A program made the translations under genes and the position numbers. 64,000 nt of DNA from positions 1 to 64,000 of the forward strand of contig JACNFO010000030.1 of the NCBI GenBank assembly GCA_014384565.1, given 5' to 3'. Positions 26,097-34,890 of this stretch are shown piece by piece; position 1 is the stretch's first letter; each line of letters begins with the position of its first letter. The stretch is from Candidatus Pseudothioglobus aerophilus. GTDB lineage: Bacteria; Pseudomonadota; Gammaproteobacteria; PS1; Pseudothioglobaceae. Below the pieces are notes generated by a model. The model was not told the origin of the DNA. It worked only from the letters and a program-made list of their open reading frames with translations, and did not search any database.

Positions 26097-27302
26097 ATGA
26101 AAAATATAAAAAAAGTAATCTTCTTAGCTGTGTTGGGCGCAGGTTTAATGGCCCCAGTTCAGGCTGAAGAAGTACACATGATTATGTGCGGCGGAGAGAT
26201 CCGTGAAGCTGATCAAGTAGTAATTTCAGCTTTTGAAGCTAAATACTCAGGCGTTACAGTGAATGCTGAGGCAGTTCCTTGGGGAACATGCCAGGACAAA
26301 TCAATGACACTAGCTGCTGCTGGTGACCCAGCTGGTTTGGCTTATATGGGTTCACGTACACTTAAGCAACTAGCTCGAAGCGGTTTGATTATTCCAGTGG
26401 ATATAGCTGATGATCAGAAGGAAATGTACCAACCTGGTATTCTTAATACTGTAACAGATGGTGGAAAAACTTGGGGCTTCCCTCACGCTTTCTCTACTAA
26501 GGCTTTGTTTATCAACTGTGGTTTAGTTGAAGAAGCAGGCATGGCTTGTGTTGCTCCTAAGACGTGGACAGGGATGTATGCAATGGCTAAAGCTATCAAT
26601 GATAATACTTCGGCTGCGGGTGTTGGCTTAACTGGAAAGGACTTTGATAACACTATGCACCAATTCTTAAATTACTTATATAGTAATGGCGGCTCTGTAA
26701 ATGATGCAGCAACTGGTGAAATCACTTTTAATAGTCCTGAGACTATCGAGACTCTTGAGTTCTATGGCAAGTTAGCAGGTGTTGCTCAGGAAGGTCCAAT
26801 GGGTTACGAGCGTTCTCAATTGACTCAGTTGTATAACGATGGTCAGATTGGAATGTACATTAATGGTCCATGGGGTGCTGGGCAGCATAATGACAACATT
26901 GCTGAAATAGTTGTCCCTATTCCTGCTGGTCCTAGTGGCTCAAGTGGTACATTATTAATTACTGACTCAATTGCAGTATTTAAGGGTTCTGCTAATGAAG
27001 ATTTAGCAATGGAGTTAGCTTCTATGCTTTCATCTGGTGAAGCACAGTATGACCTAGATAAGAGCTGGGGTTTAACACCAATCATGCAGTATGAGAAAAT
27101 GATGGACGATGTTTACTATTCTACTGACTACTGGCAGACGTTTGTTGCGCCAATTGGTAGTGGTGGTCCAGAGCCAATGTTTGAAGACTTTAAAGCATTG
27201 CAAGCTGGCATCAATGGTGCTATCCAAGGCATGATCTTGGGCGAAGGTTCTGCTGCTGATCTAGTTGCAGAGGCTGCTGAAATTTTAGCAGAAGGTAATT
27301 AA
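26097..27302 (+). CDS. Sugar ABC transporter substrate-binding protein
   Basis: 401 residues with a signal peptide (KVIFLAVLGAGLMAPVQAEE, cleavage after QA) and a family 1 extracellular binding-protein fold. The mature part has an early cysteine pair (MIMCGGEIR and WGTCQDK) and another later (INCGLV, MACVAPK), suggesting disulfides. There is no lipobox, so it should be a free periplasmic protein. Strong AAAAGGAG precedes ATG 26097. It delivers the sugar to the two permeases; the ligand is inferred to be an amino-sugar oligosaccharide. Confidence 0.88.
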   Translation: MKNIKKVIFLAVLGAGLMAPVQAEEVHMIMCGGEIREADQVVISAFEAKYSGVTVNAEAVPWGTCQDKSMTLAAAGDPAGLAYMGSRTLKQLARSGLIIPVDIADDQKEMYQPGILNTVTDGGKTWGFPHAFSTKALFINCGLVEEAGMACVAPKTWTGMYAMAKAINDNTSAAGVGLTGKDFDNTMHQFLNYLYSNGGSVNDAATGEITFNSPETIETLEFYGKLAGVAQEGPMGYERSQLTQLYNDGQIGMYINGPWGAGQHNDNIAEIVVPIPAGPSGSSGTLLITDSIAVFKGSANEDLAMELASMLSSGEAQYDLDKSWGLTPIMQYEKMMDDVYYSTDYWQTFVAPIGSGGPEPMFEDFKALQAGINGAIQGMILGEGSAADLVAEAAEILAEGN

Positions 27303-27319
27303 GTCAATTAGTTGACTAT

Positions 27320-27354
27320 TTCAGGGGTAGCTATTTGTTACCCCTGAATTTTTT
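27320..27354 (+). terminator. Intrinsic terminator/attenuator after the binding-protein gene
   Basis: A 10-bp perfect stem (TTCAGGGGTA with TACCCCTGAA) closes a 9-base loop and is followed by six T. It should end most transcripts after the binding-protein gene, with read-through supplying the ATPase gene. Confidence 0.85.
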
Positions 27355-27435
27355 AAAGGCTTACTCCAAAAAGACGCTTATCTCAAAGCGCACTTTTGAA
27401 GCTTGCTTTAAAAACAAGTAATAGTTAATTTAAAT

Positions 27436-27459
27436 GCGCACTGAACGTGCGCTCTTTTT
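27436..27459 (+). terminator. Second hairpin with T-tract before the ATPase gene
   Basis: GCGCAC and GTGCGC form a 6-bp GC-rich stem with a 5-base loop, then TCTTTTT. It lies directly before the Shine-Dalgarno of the ATPase gene (AAGGAAG). It could be a second attenuator or a protective structure at a processed 5' end. Confidence 0.6.
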
Positions 27460-27471
27460 AAGGAAGAAAGA

Positions 27472-28560
27472 ATGGCAACAGTAAAACTTGAAAATATTTA
27501 TAAAAGTTTTGATGAAACAGAGGTTTTATTTGATATTAATTTAGAAATTAAGGATAAAGAATTCGTTGTTTTTGTTGGACCCTCAGGATGTGGAAAAACT
27601 ACGTTATTAAGAATCATTTCAGGTTTGGAGGAGGCTACATCGGGCAGTGTAATTATTGATGATAAAGATGTTTCTAATGCACCTCCAGTTGAAAGAGGTA
27701 TCGCAATGGTTTTTCAATCTTATGCCCTCTACCCTCATCTGTCAGTTTTTGAAAATATAGCGTTCCCACTTCGGGTCGCAAAAGTTAATGAAAAGGAGCT
27801 GGAAGAAAAGGTATTTAAAGCTGCTGAAATTCTTCAGTTAAGAGATCGTTTAGATTTCAAACCAGGCCAACTATCAGGAGGCCAACGCCAAAGGGTCGCC
27901 ATTGGCCGTTCTATTGTTAGAGATCCAAAAGTATTTCTTTTTGATGAGCCTTTATCCAATCTTGATGCAGCTCTTCGCGGAGATATGCGGGTTGAGCTGG
28001 CAAAGCTCCATCAAAATTTAAAGACAACAATGATTTATGTGACTCATGACCAGATTGAAGCGATGACAATGGCTGATAAGATTGTCGTATTGCGTGATGG
28101 CGTTATAGAGCAGGTGGGATCACCAATGGATTTATATCATAATCCTAGAACAAAGTTTGTAGCAGGCTTTATCGGCCAACCAAACATGAACTTCCTTAAA
28201 ACAACTGATACAGAAATTAAAAATAATAATCTGTTTACAAATATTGGAGACCTGGCTTTGGACTTGGCTGTTGATATCTCAAGTATAAAAGCAGGTGACG
28301 AAATAGATATCGGAATAAGGCCAGAGGATCTGGGAGTTTCTGCTTCAAAATTAGGAATTCCAATGAGTGTAGATGTTGTTGAACATATTGGAGCAACAGT
28401 TATTTTGCATGGCTCTGTTTTAGGTAACAGTAATTTCTGTGCTGTAGTGCCAAGTGACTCAACTATTAAACCAGGTGAGACTGTGAACCTGGTCTTTGAT
28501 TCTTCCAAGTGCCACGCTTTTAATTCATCGGGACAAGCACTTATGAAAACAAACAAGTAG
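27472..28560 (+). CDS. Sugar ABC transporter ATP-binding protein (UgpC/MalK type)
   Basis: 362 residues. The ATPase domain (1-235) has Walker A GPSGCGKTT, LSGGQRQR, Walker B VFLFDEPLSNLD and the switch histidine in VTHDQIEAM. A C-terminal OB/TOBE regulatory domain follows (about 240-362, with IGIRPEDL). It energises the two permeases upstream. It lies behind two hairpins, so its level is probably set separately from the binding protein. MalK-type ATPases can serve several importers. Confidence 0.92.
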   Translation: MATVKLENIYKSFDETEVLFDINLEIKDKEFVVFVGPSGCGKTTLLRIISGLEEATSGSVIIDDKDVSNAPPVERGIAMVFQSYALYPHLSVFENIAFPLRVAKVNEKELEEKVFKAAEILQLRDRLDFKPGQLSGGQRQRVAIGRSIVRDPKVFLFDEPLSNLDAALRGDMRVELAKLHQNLKTTMIYVTHDQIEAMTMADKIVVLRDGVIEQVGSPMDLYHNPRTKFVAGFIGQPNMNFLKTTDTEIKNNNLFTNIGDLALDLAVDISSIKAGDEIDIGIRPEDLGVSASKLGIPMSVDVVEHIGATVILHGSVLGNSNFCAVVPSDSTIKPGETVNLVFDSSKCHAFNSSGQALMKTNK

Positions 28561-28576
28561 ATATAAGGAAATAATC

Positions 28577-29731
28577 ATGAAGACTGGAATTGTTGGTTTA
28601 GGTTTAAGAGCGGCAAATGTTCTTAAAATCCTCATAGAAGATTTACCAGAGCTAGATCTAGTTGGCTATGTTGATCCTGATCCTTGCGGCTTATCAATCC
28701 TTGATGATGTCTCGCATAATTTGATTAGATTTGAAAGCCTTGATGAGATGATTGAAAAATGTAATCTTGATCTTCTATGGGTTGCTTCCCCAAATCATCT
28801 TCATCTCGACCATATTAGAGTTGGTCTTGAAGCTGGCCTGAAAGTCTTCTCTGAAAAACCTATTGTGACAACGAAAGAGGATAGCTTTAGTCTCGCAAAA
28901 TTAATAAAAAAATATGGTGAAAGTCAATTAATTGTTGGGCTTGTTTTGCGTTACTCATTGCACATGAGAGAAATGAGGCGAATCCTTGATGCTGGGACTT
29001 TAGGTACTATAACTTCTCTTGAAGCTAATGAACATATAGCCCCATTTCATGGATCATTCTTTATGAGAGATTGGCGCCGACTTGAAAAATATTCAGGCGG
29101 CTTTATGTTAGAAAAGTGCTGTCATGATATTGATCTTTACAATAGCATTGTTGGTGATAGGCCAACAAGAGTAGCTAGTTTTGGAGGTCGAAATAATTTT
29201 GTTCCCTCTGAGGCGCCTATTGGCAATCAGCATGATGATGTTTACCAAATAAAAAAATCTTATTGGGAAAGCGCTGATGATCCATTTACGAGTAACGCTG
29301 ATATTATTGACCATCAAAATGCATTAATAGAATATCCAAATAATGTAAGTTTCACTTTTCATACAAGTCTAAATGTTCCTGATGAGCAGAGACGTTTTTG
29401 TATTATTGGTAGTCGAGGGATGGCTGAAGGAGACTTTGGTCGAGGCGGCCTTAAAATTACAGATGCACGAACTGGAGAGTGTTTAGAGGATCATGATTTT
29501 AGTGTTTCCAGCGCCCCTGACGCAGTAAATTACCCATCACATTACGGCGCAGATAAGTTGATGTGCGAGGATATTGCAAGCTTTCTTAGAGGGGAGTTAA
29601 AATCTCTACCTGTTGGACCAAAAGAAGCCATTACTGCTGGTTTAGTTGCTCTGGCAATTGATGAAAGCATGGTTTCAGGACAAGTTGTTAATATGGCTGA
29701 GACTTGGAAAGAATTGGACTCATTATATTAA
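28577..29731 (+). CDS. Gfo/Idh/MocA family oxidoreductase 1
   Basis: 384 residues with an N-terminal Rossmann domain (GIVGLGLRAANV), the SEKPIVT lysine motif (about residues 94-100) and a C-terminal alpha/beta domain with MLEKCCHDIDLYNS, which supplies the catalytic His/Asp. It would oxidise or reduce a sugar hydroxyl using NAD(P). It sits 17 bases after the ABC ATPase gene and 12 bases before an isomerase-like gene, so it belongs to the imported-sugar pathway. A hydrolytic GH109-type role is an alternative that sequence alone cannot exclude. Confidence 0.85.
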   Translation: MKTGIVGLGLRAANVLKILIEDLPELDLVGYVDPDPCGLSILDDVSHNLIRFESLDEMIEKCNLDLLWVASPNHLHLDHIRVGLEAGLKVFSEKPIVTTKEDSFSLAKLIKKYGESQLIVGLVLRYSLHMREMRRILDAGTLGTITSLEANEHIAPFHGSFFMRDWRRLEKYSGGFMLEKCCHDIDLYNSIVGDRPTRVASFGGRNNFVPSEAPIGNQHDDVYQIKKSYWESADDPFTSNADIIDHQNALIEYPNNVSFTFHTSLNVPDEQRRFCIIGSRGMAEGDFGRGGLKITDARTGECLEDHDFSVSSAPDAVNYPSHYGADKLMCEDIASFLRGELKSLPVGPKEAITAGLVALAIDESMVSGQVVNMAETWKELDSLY

Positions 29732-29743
29732 AGGAGTTGGGTT

Positions 29744-30598
29744 TTGATTAAAGGCATAAGCTATCTTTCTTTTGAAAACGGACTGGCAAATACTGAGTCA
29801 ATAGAATCTGCATTAGCTCAAACAAAAACTTTTGGCTTTGATGCGCTTGAGCTTGGGATATCAACAGACGGCGTTTTAACAACTAACACCACTAAATCTG
29901 AATGTTTAAAGATACGACAAACTATTAATGATTCAGGGGTTTTTGTAGATAGTTTGGCTACTGGAATAAGTTGGGGAGTAAGTCCAACTAGTAATGATGA
30001 GATTACCCGTAAAAAATCAATTAGTCTGCACCAAGATGCGCTAAAGGTTGCTGGTAATCTCGGATGTAAGGCATTACTAATAGTCCCTGGCGTAGTTAAA
30101 AGCCCAATCTCTTCTGATATTGTTCGTTATGATAGAGCTCTAGATCGGCTAAGGGATGCGGTCAATCAGCTGCTGCCAATTGCGGAAGATCTTGATGTTG
30201 ACTTGTGTCTTGAAAACGTATGGAATGGCTTCTTTTATTCGCCTATTGAGCTTAGAGATTTTATTGATTCTTTTGATTCAAATAAATTAGGCGTTTACCT
30301 AGATATAGGCAATCTTATTGGTTACCAGCAACATCCACCTCACTGGATTGAGTTACTTAACTCAAGAATAAAAAGAGTTCAAATAAAGGATTTTCAAGAA
30401 AATTTTGACTGGACTGGTAGTTTTAGTTTTTGTGATATTGGCGCTGGAGATGTTCCATGGAAGGAGACGATAGCTGCCTTAAATTCGATTCACTACCAAA
30501 ATACAATAATTGCTGAAATGCTTCCTTGGGATGAGACAATTCTGGCCCGAACATCTGTAGCTATGGATCAATTATTTGACTTTAATTCAAAACCTTAA
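29744..30598 (+). CDS. Sugar phosphate isomerase/epimerase-like TIM-barrel protein
   Basis: 284 residues of xylose-isomerase-like AP_endonuc_2 fold. The metal-site glutamates and histidine appear in LCLENVWNGFFYS, LGVYLDIGNL, RVQIKDFQ and IIAEML. The start is TTG 29744 with AAGGAG seven bases before it. Such proteins isomerise or epimerise sugars or keto-sugars with a divalent metal. Flanked on both sides by MocA-type oxidoreductases, it suggests an oxidise-epimerise-reduce sequence on a sugar; substrate unknown. Confidence 0.82.
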   Translation: MIKGISYLSFENGLANTESIESALAQTKTFGFDALELGISTDGVLTTNTTKSECLKIRQTINDSGVFVDSLATGISWGVSPTSNDEITRKKSISLHQDALKVAGNLGCKALLIVPGVVKSPISSDIVRYDRALDRLRDAVNQLLPIAEDLDVDLCLENVWNGFFYSPIELRDFIDSFDSNKLGVYLDIGNLIGYQQHPPHWIELLNSRIKRVQIKDFQENFDWTGSFSFCDIGAGDVPWKETIAALNSIHYQNTIIAEMLPWDETILARTSVAMDQLFDFNSKP

Positions 30599-30609
30599 AT
30601 TATAAAATT

Positions 30610-31644
30610 ATGATTAAAAAACTTAAAGTCGGAGTAATCGGCCTAGGAAGTATGGGCTCAACACATTTAGATATCTATTCGCAGTTAAGTAATGTCGAAG
30701 TGATTGCCATTGCTGACTCAATACAAAGTAGGCTTGATGGTTCTAGTAAGGCTGAGGGTAACATTAGTGGCCAAGCCCAAGGGGGTGTTATGAGTTTGGA
30801 TACTAAAAAATACCTTGATGGAATGGACCTGATTAATGATCCAGAAATTGAACTAGTTGATATTTGTGTTGGAACAGACCTTCATTTTATTTTTGTTGAG
30901 GCTGCATTAGCTAAAGGTAAACATGTGTTAGTAGAAAAACCACTCGCAAGATCGTATGAAGAGGCTAAAAAAATACTCCAATTAGCGAAAAACTCATCCT
31001 CTAATATTATGTCTGCAATGTGTCTTCGTTATTGGCCCGCATGGGTTTGGCTTAAAGAGGCTATAGAAAGTGAAGAGTACGGTAAATGTCTATCTTTGAA
31101 TTGTAAGCGTCAAACGAGCTTCCCTGGCGGCCCTTTTTACTCAAGCCATGAGCAATGCGGTGGTGCATTATTAGATCTACATGTCCATGATACTGACTTT
31201 ATCAACTATTGCTTTGGAGTTCCAGTTGCAGTTTTTAGTCAAGGGTATGAAGGACCTAGTGGTGGAATAGATCATGTTGTAACAAGTTATATTTTTGATA
31301 AAGCAAAGCTTTCTCCCTTGGTGAGCTCTGAAGGATCATGGACAATGCAAGATGGGTATGGATTTGATATGTCTTATACAGCTAATTTTGAAAATGGAAC
31401 CGCTACATATCTTCTTGATGAAAAAGAGACACTTAAACTTTTCAGATCAGGCTTTGAGCCAGAAACTATTGAACTGAAAGCAGGTATGGGATATGAATTT
31501 GAAATACGGGCATTTGTTGATGAAATTCTTACTGGAAGAGTAAGTAATCTTGATTTATTAAATCAGGCAGCAGAGACAATTGCAATTATTGAGGCTGAGA
31601 AAATAAGTATTGAAACATGCTCAGTTGTAACTGTAAAAGCCTAA
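30610..31644 (+). CDS. Gfo/Idh/MocA family oxidoreductase 2
   Basis: 344 residues with VGVIGLGSMGSTH (Rossmann), VLVEKPLARS (EKP motif, about residues 109-118) and LLDLHVHDTDFINYCFG with the catalytic histidine region. It is a different subfamily from the first copy. It follows the isomerase-like gene by 11 bases and ends the operon. A 31650-31681 inverted repeat (TAGCTAAG/CTTAGCTA) lies between it and the convergent Sel1 gene and may help stop transcription. Confidence 0.85.
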   Translation: MIKKLKVGVIGLGSMGSTHLDIYSQLSNVEVIAIADSIQSRLDGSSKAEGNISGQAQGGVMSLDTKKYLDGMDLINDPEIELVDICVGTDLHFIFVEAALAKGKHVLVEKPLARSYEEAKKILQLAKNSSSNIMSAMCLRYWPAWVWLKEAIESEEYGKCLSLNCKRQTSFPGGPFYSSHEQCGGALLDLHVHDTDFINYCFGVPVAVFSQGYEGPSGGIDHVVTSYIFDKAKLSPLVSSEGSWTMQDGYGFDMSYTANFENGTATYLLDEKETLKLFRSGFEPETIELKAGMGYEFEIRAFVDEILTGRVSNLDLLNQAAETIAIIEAEKISIETCSVVTVKA

Positions 31645-31678
31645 CTTAATAGCTAAGCTTCTGAGAGTAATATCTTAG

Positions 31679-32212
31679 CTAATAAGTTCCAAGTTTATAG
31701 TCATCCCAAACTTGTTGTGCAAGTGCACCAATATATGCATCGTTGTTTTCTAGAGCTTGTTTAATCCAAAATCTAGCCTCCAATATATTTTCATCATCTC
31801 CTTTACCAAGAAGATACATTCTTCCAAGGTTGTATTGAGCTGGAGCATCACCCTGTTCAGCAGCTTTTATAAACCAACTAAAAGCAAGTTTATCATTTTG
31901 GGCAGCTCCCTGGCCTCTGAGATATAGGTTGGCTAAATTATATTGCGCATTAACATTGCCCAGTTTGGCAGATCTTTTATACCATTCAATTGCTTCCTTA
32001 AAATCTTGCGCAGTCCCTTTGCCATTTGCATGCATCCAACCAAGGTTGTATTGAGCTCTTGCATCTCCATCTTCAGCAACTTCTGTCCAGTCAATAATAG
32101 CTCCTTCATAGTTACCACTGACGTATTCTCTCTGCCCAGATATATAATCAGCAAAGGAACTAGTAAATAGCATAGACATTAGAAAAGCTAAAAGAATTTT
32201 ATTTTTTGACAT
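31679..32212 (-). CDS. Secreted Sel1-repeat protein
   Basis: 177 residues with a signal peptide (ILLAFLMSMLFTSSFA) and three to four Sel1-like repeats of 36 residues, each with AxYNLGxMYxxGxGxxxxxxxA (for example ARAQYNLGWMHANGKGTAQD). Sel1 repeats form a helical solenoid for protein-protein contacts, here in the periplasm. No catalytic domain. It is monocistronic and convergent with the sugar operon. Confidence 0.82.
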   Translation of the reverse strand: MSKNKILLAFLMSMLFTSSFADYISGQREYVSGNYEGAIIDWTEVAEDGDARAQYNLGWMHANGKGTAQDFKEAIEWYKRSAKLGNVNAQYNLANLYLRGQGAAQNDKLAFSWFIKAAEQGDAPAQYNLGRMYLLGKGDDENILEARFWIKQALENNDAYIGALAQQVWDDYKLGTY

Positions 32213-32361
32213 ATTTTTCCTTAAAAGTGGAAGTAGTTCTTAAGTGGTAATCCTAATGTGGGATATATTAACATAGTTGCATAAAAATTTGCAGTTTTGA
32301 ATGACCTTAATCTTATTAATTAATTTCGCAATTCACTATAGAATATATTTTTAAATAGGCG

Positions 32362-33141
32362 ATGAAAAATAATATGTTTAACACTAAGTTGAAGATGATT
32401 AATTTTTTATTAATCTCTATTGGGCTAAGCTTCACTCAAATTGCTGCAGATGAAATTAAAGTTGCAGTTGCAAGTAATTTTTATCCAGCAATGAAAGAAA
32501 TTGTATTGCAATATGAGTTAAAACAATCCCATTCTTCTAAGAATCATAAGATAATCCTTATTTCAGGCTCTTCAGGCAAACACTACGCGCAAATTTTGAG
32601 TGGTGCTCCTTTTGACATATTTTTCTCGGCTGATAAGGTAAGACCAATTCTATTAGAAAAAAAAGGAATATCTGAAGCTGGATCAAGATTCACCTATGCA
32701 CTAGGAAGACTTGTTCTTTGGAGCTCATTAGATGGTTTTGTAGAGAAAGACGAGCGGCTTTATAGTAATGATTTAAGGTTTTTAGCAATAGCTAATCCTA
32801 AAATTGCGCCGTATGGAGTGGCAGCTAGAGAGACTCTTATATCAATTAATCTATGGGAAGATGTTCAAGGTAAGATAGTAAGCGGTGAAAATATTGCACA
32901 GACTTTTCAATTTGTTAATAGTGGAAATGCTAAACTAGGATTTATTTCTTACTCACAACTCATGAACCCTAGCTACCCTGTGGCTGGTTCATTTTGGGAA
33001 GTGCCCCAATCACTTTATACGCCAATAGAGCAGCAAGTAGTGCTGTTGAAGAAAAGTTCGCTTGCAAGAGACTTTTTGTCATTTATTGAATCAGATGAGT
33101 CTTTAAATATTATCTCAAAATTTGGATATGATTTACCATAA
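32362..33141 (+). CDS. modA: Molybdate ABC transporter binding protein ModA
   Basis: 259 residues with a signal peptide (ending IAADE) and the ModA fold: VAVASNFYPAMKEI, ISGSSGKHYAQILSGAPFDI, FFSADKVRP, and NSGNAKLGFISYSQL. It captures molybdate or tungstate in the periplasm. The stop overlaps the modB start by one base. The molybdenum formate dehydrogenase about 16 kb downstream is an obvious consumer. Confidence 0.9.
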   Translation: MKNNMFNTKLKMINFLLISIGLSFTQIAADEIKVAVASNFYPAMKEIVLQYELKQSHSSKNHKIILISGSSGKHYAQILSGAPFDIFFSADKVRPILLEKKGISEAGSRFTYALGRLVLWSSLDGFVEKDERLYSNDLRFLAIANPKIAPYGVAARETLISINLWEDVQGKIVSGENIAQTFQFVNSGNAKLGFISYSQLMNPSYPVAGSFWEVPQSLYTPIEQQVVLLKKSSLARDFLSFIESDESLNIISKFGYDLP

Positions 33142-33824
33142 TGTTAAATGAATACGATCTTTCAGCCCTTCTAGTTACTATAAAGCTAGCCTCGATAACT
33201 ACAGTTATTCTCATTTTAGTTGGCACTCCAATTGCATGGTGGCTTTCACAAACACGTTTTAAATTTAAGGCAGTAATTGAAGCGATCATTGCTCTACCAC
33301 TAATTCTTCCTCCTACTGTGTTAGGTTTTTATTTGCTTATGACTTTGGGCACTAATGGCCCAATCGGAAATTTTTTGGAGTCCTTAGGTGGAAGCTCAAT
33401 CGCTTTCACATTTACTGGGCTCGTTGTTGGGTCAGTTATTTATTCACTACCTTTTGTAGTTCAGCCACTTCAGAATTCTTTTGGATCTATTGGCAAGCAG
33501 CCCATGGAGGTGGCAGCAACCTTAGGCGCATCAAAACTAGATCGCTTTTTTACAGTCGCAGTCCCTTTGGCTCGATCCGGATTTATCACTGCCAGTGTTT
33601 TAGGCTTCGCCCACACAGTAGGAGAGTTTGGTGTTGTCCTAATGATAGGAGGCAACATTCCAGGGGAGACAGGCGTTTTATCAATAGCAATTTATGATCA
33701 TGTTGAGGCAATGGAATATGGGCAGGCCCATTTATTAGCTGGAGGCTTGCTTGTCTTATCTTTTGTCATGCTCCTTGTTGTGTATATCTTTAATCGCCGA
33801 TTTTCTATCATGAGGAGTAATTAG
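33141..33824 (+). CDS. modB: Molybdate ABC transporter permease ModB
   Basis: 227 residues with five to six transmembrane helices. Diagnostic pieces are ALPLILPPTVLGFYLL, the EAA-type loop EVAATLGASKLDRF and FAHTVGEFGVVLMIGGNIPG. It overlaps both modA and modC by one base, a tight three-gene operon. Confidence 0.92.
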   Translation: MLNEYDLSALLVTIKLASITTVILILVGTPIAWWLSQTRFKFKAVIEAIIALPLILPPTVLGFYLLMTLGTNGPIGNFLESLGGSSIAFTFTGLVVGSVIYSLPFVVQPLQNSFGSIGKQPMEVAATLGASKLDRFFTVAVPLARSGFITASVLGFAHTVGEFGVVLMIGGNIPGETGVLSIAIYDHVEAMEYGQAHLLAGGLLVLSFVMLLVVYIFNRRFSIMRSN

Positions 33825-34885
33825 TGATTGAATGCCAGATAAAGATTGAGTTAGAGAGCTTCATTCTTGATGCAAATTTTAGTATTCCTGATAAAGGTGT
33901 AACTGTTATTTTTGGTCCTTCTGGATCTGGCAAGACAAGTTTATTAAGGGTATTGGCCGGTCTAGAAAAGACTCATAAAGGATTTCTAAAAATAGGCGAT
34001 TCAATTTGGCAGGATAGTGAAAATTTTGTTTTAACTCACAAGCGTCAAATTGGCTATGTGTTCCAAGACACTACTTTATTTGAACACCTTAATGTCCAGG
34101 GTAACCTCGATTATGGGATTACAAGATCGTCAAATATAGAAAAAGAATTTATAGACTCTATCCTTAATTTATTAGATATAAAAACATTACTTAATCGATC
34201 TATAGCGCAACTTTCAGGGGGTGAAAAGCAGCGAATTGCAATTGCTAGAGCTTTACTGGTTAAGCCTAAAATTTTATTAATGGATGAACCATTATCAGCG
34301 CTTGATAATAAGCGTAAACAAGAAATTTTGCCTTACCTTGATGCGCTTCATAATGACTTAGATATTCCAATTATCTATGTAACTCATTCTCCTGATGAAG
34401 CATCAAGATTGGCTGATTATCTACTCCTTCTTGATCATGGAAAAGTCATTGGATCTGGACCAATAAACACTATGCTTACTAGGTTTGACCTCCCAATGTC
34501 CCATGGCAGCGAAGCCACTTCATTAGTTGAGGCTAAAGTAATTAGCCGTGAAAAAGAATTCAATCTAATGCATCTAGATTTCCCAGGCGGTGAATTTTTA
34601 GTTCCAGATAATCACTTGCCAATTGGCAGTATTGTTCGCTTGAGAGTTTCAGCACGTGACGTAAGTCTCACAAAAGAAAAGCAGATTGACACAAGTATCT
34701 TAAATATCTTTCCAGCAATAGTTGAAGAAATGTCACCTGAAGGAAAGGCTCAAATTATGGTTCGGCTTAAAATAAATGAGACCACTTTACTCACGCTGAT
34801 CACAAAAAAGTCTGCTAAAATTTTGGCTCTAAAAAAAGGATTGAAGGTTTTTGCGCAGGTTAAAAGTGTAGCAATACTTTCGTAA
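33824..34885 (+). CDS. modC: Molybdate ABC transporter ATPase ModC
   Basis: 353 residues from GTG 33824. The ATPase domain has FGPSGSGKTSLLR, LSGGEKQRIAIARAL, LLMDEPLSALD and VTHSPDEASRLADY. A C-terminal Mop/TOBE domain (about 285-350) is the usual molybdate-sensing part of ModC. It is convergent with the MFS gene, six bases away. Confidence 0.92.
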   Translation: MIECQIKIELESFILDANFSIPDKGVTVIFGPSGSGKTSLLRVLAGLEKTHKGFLKIGDSIWQDSENFVLTHKRQIGYVFQDTTLFEHLNVQGNLDYGITRSSNIEKEFIDSILNLLDIKTLLNRSIAQLSGGEKQRIAIARALLVKPKILLMDEPLSALDNKRKQEILPYLDALHNDLDIPIIYVTHSPDEASRLADYLLLLDHGKVIGSGPINTMLTRFDLPMSHGSEATSLVEAKVISREKEFNLMHLDFPGGEFLVPDNHLPIGSIVRLRVSARDVSLTKEKQIDTSILNIFPAIVEEMSPEGKAQIMVRLKINETTLLTLITKKSAKILALKKGLKVFAQVKSVAILS

Positions 34886-34890
34886 CAGCG

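Noticed and set aside
28137-28556. 139-codon minus-strand frame inside the ABC ATPase gene
   Set aside because: It mirrors the TOBE domain coding region, with no signal for expression.
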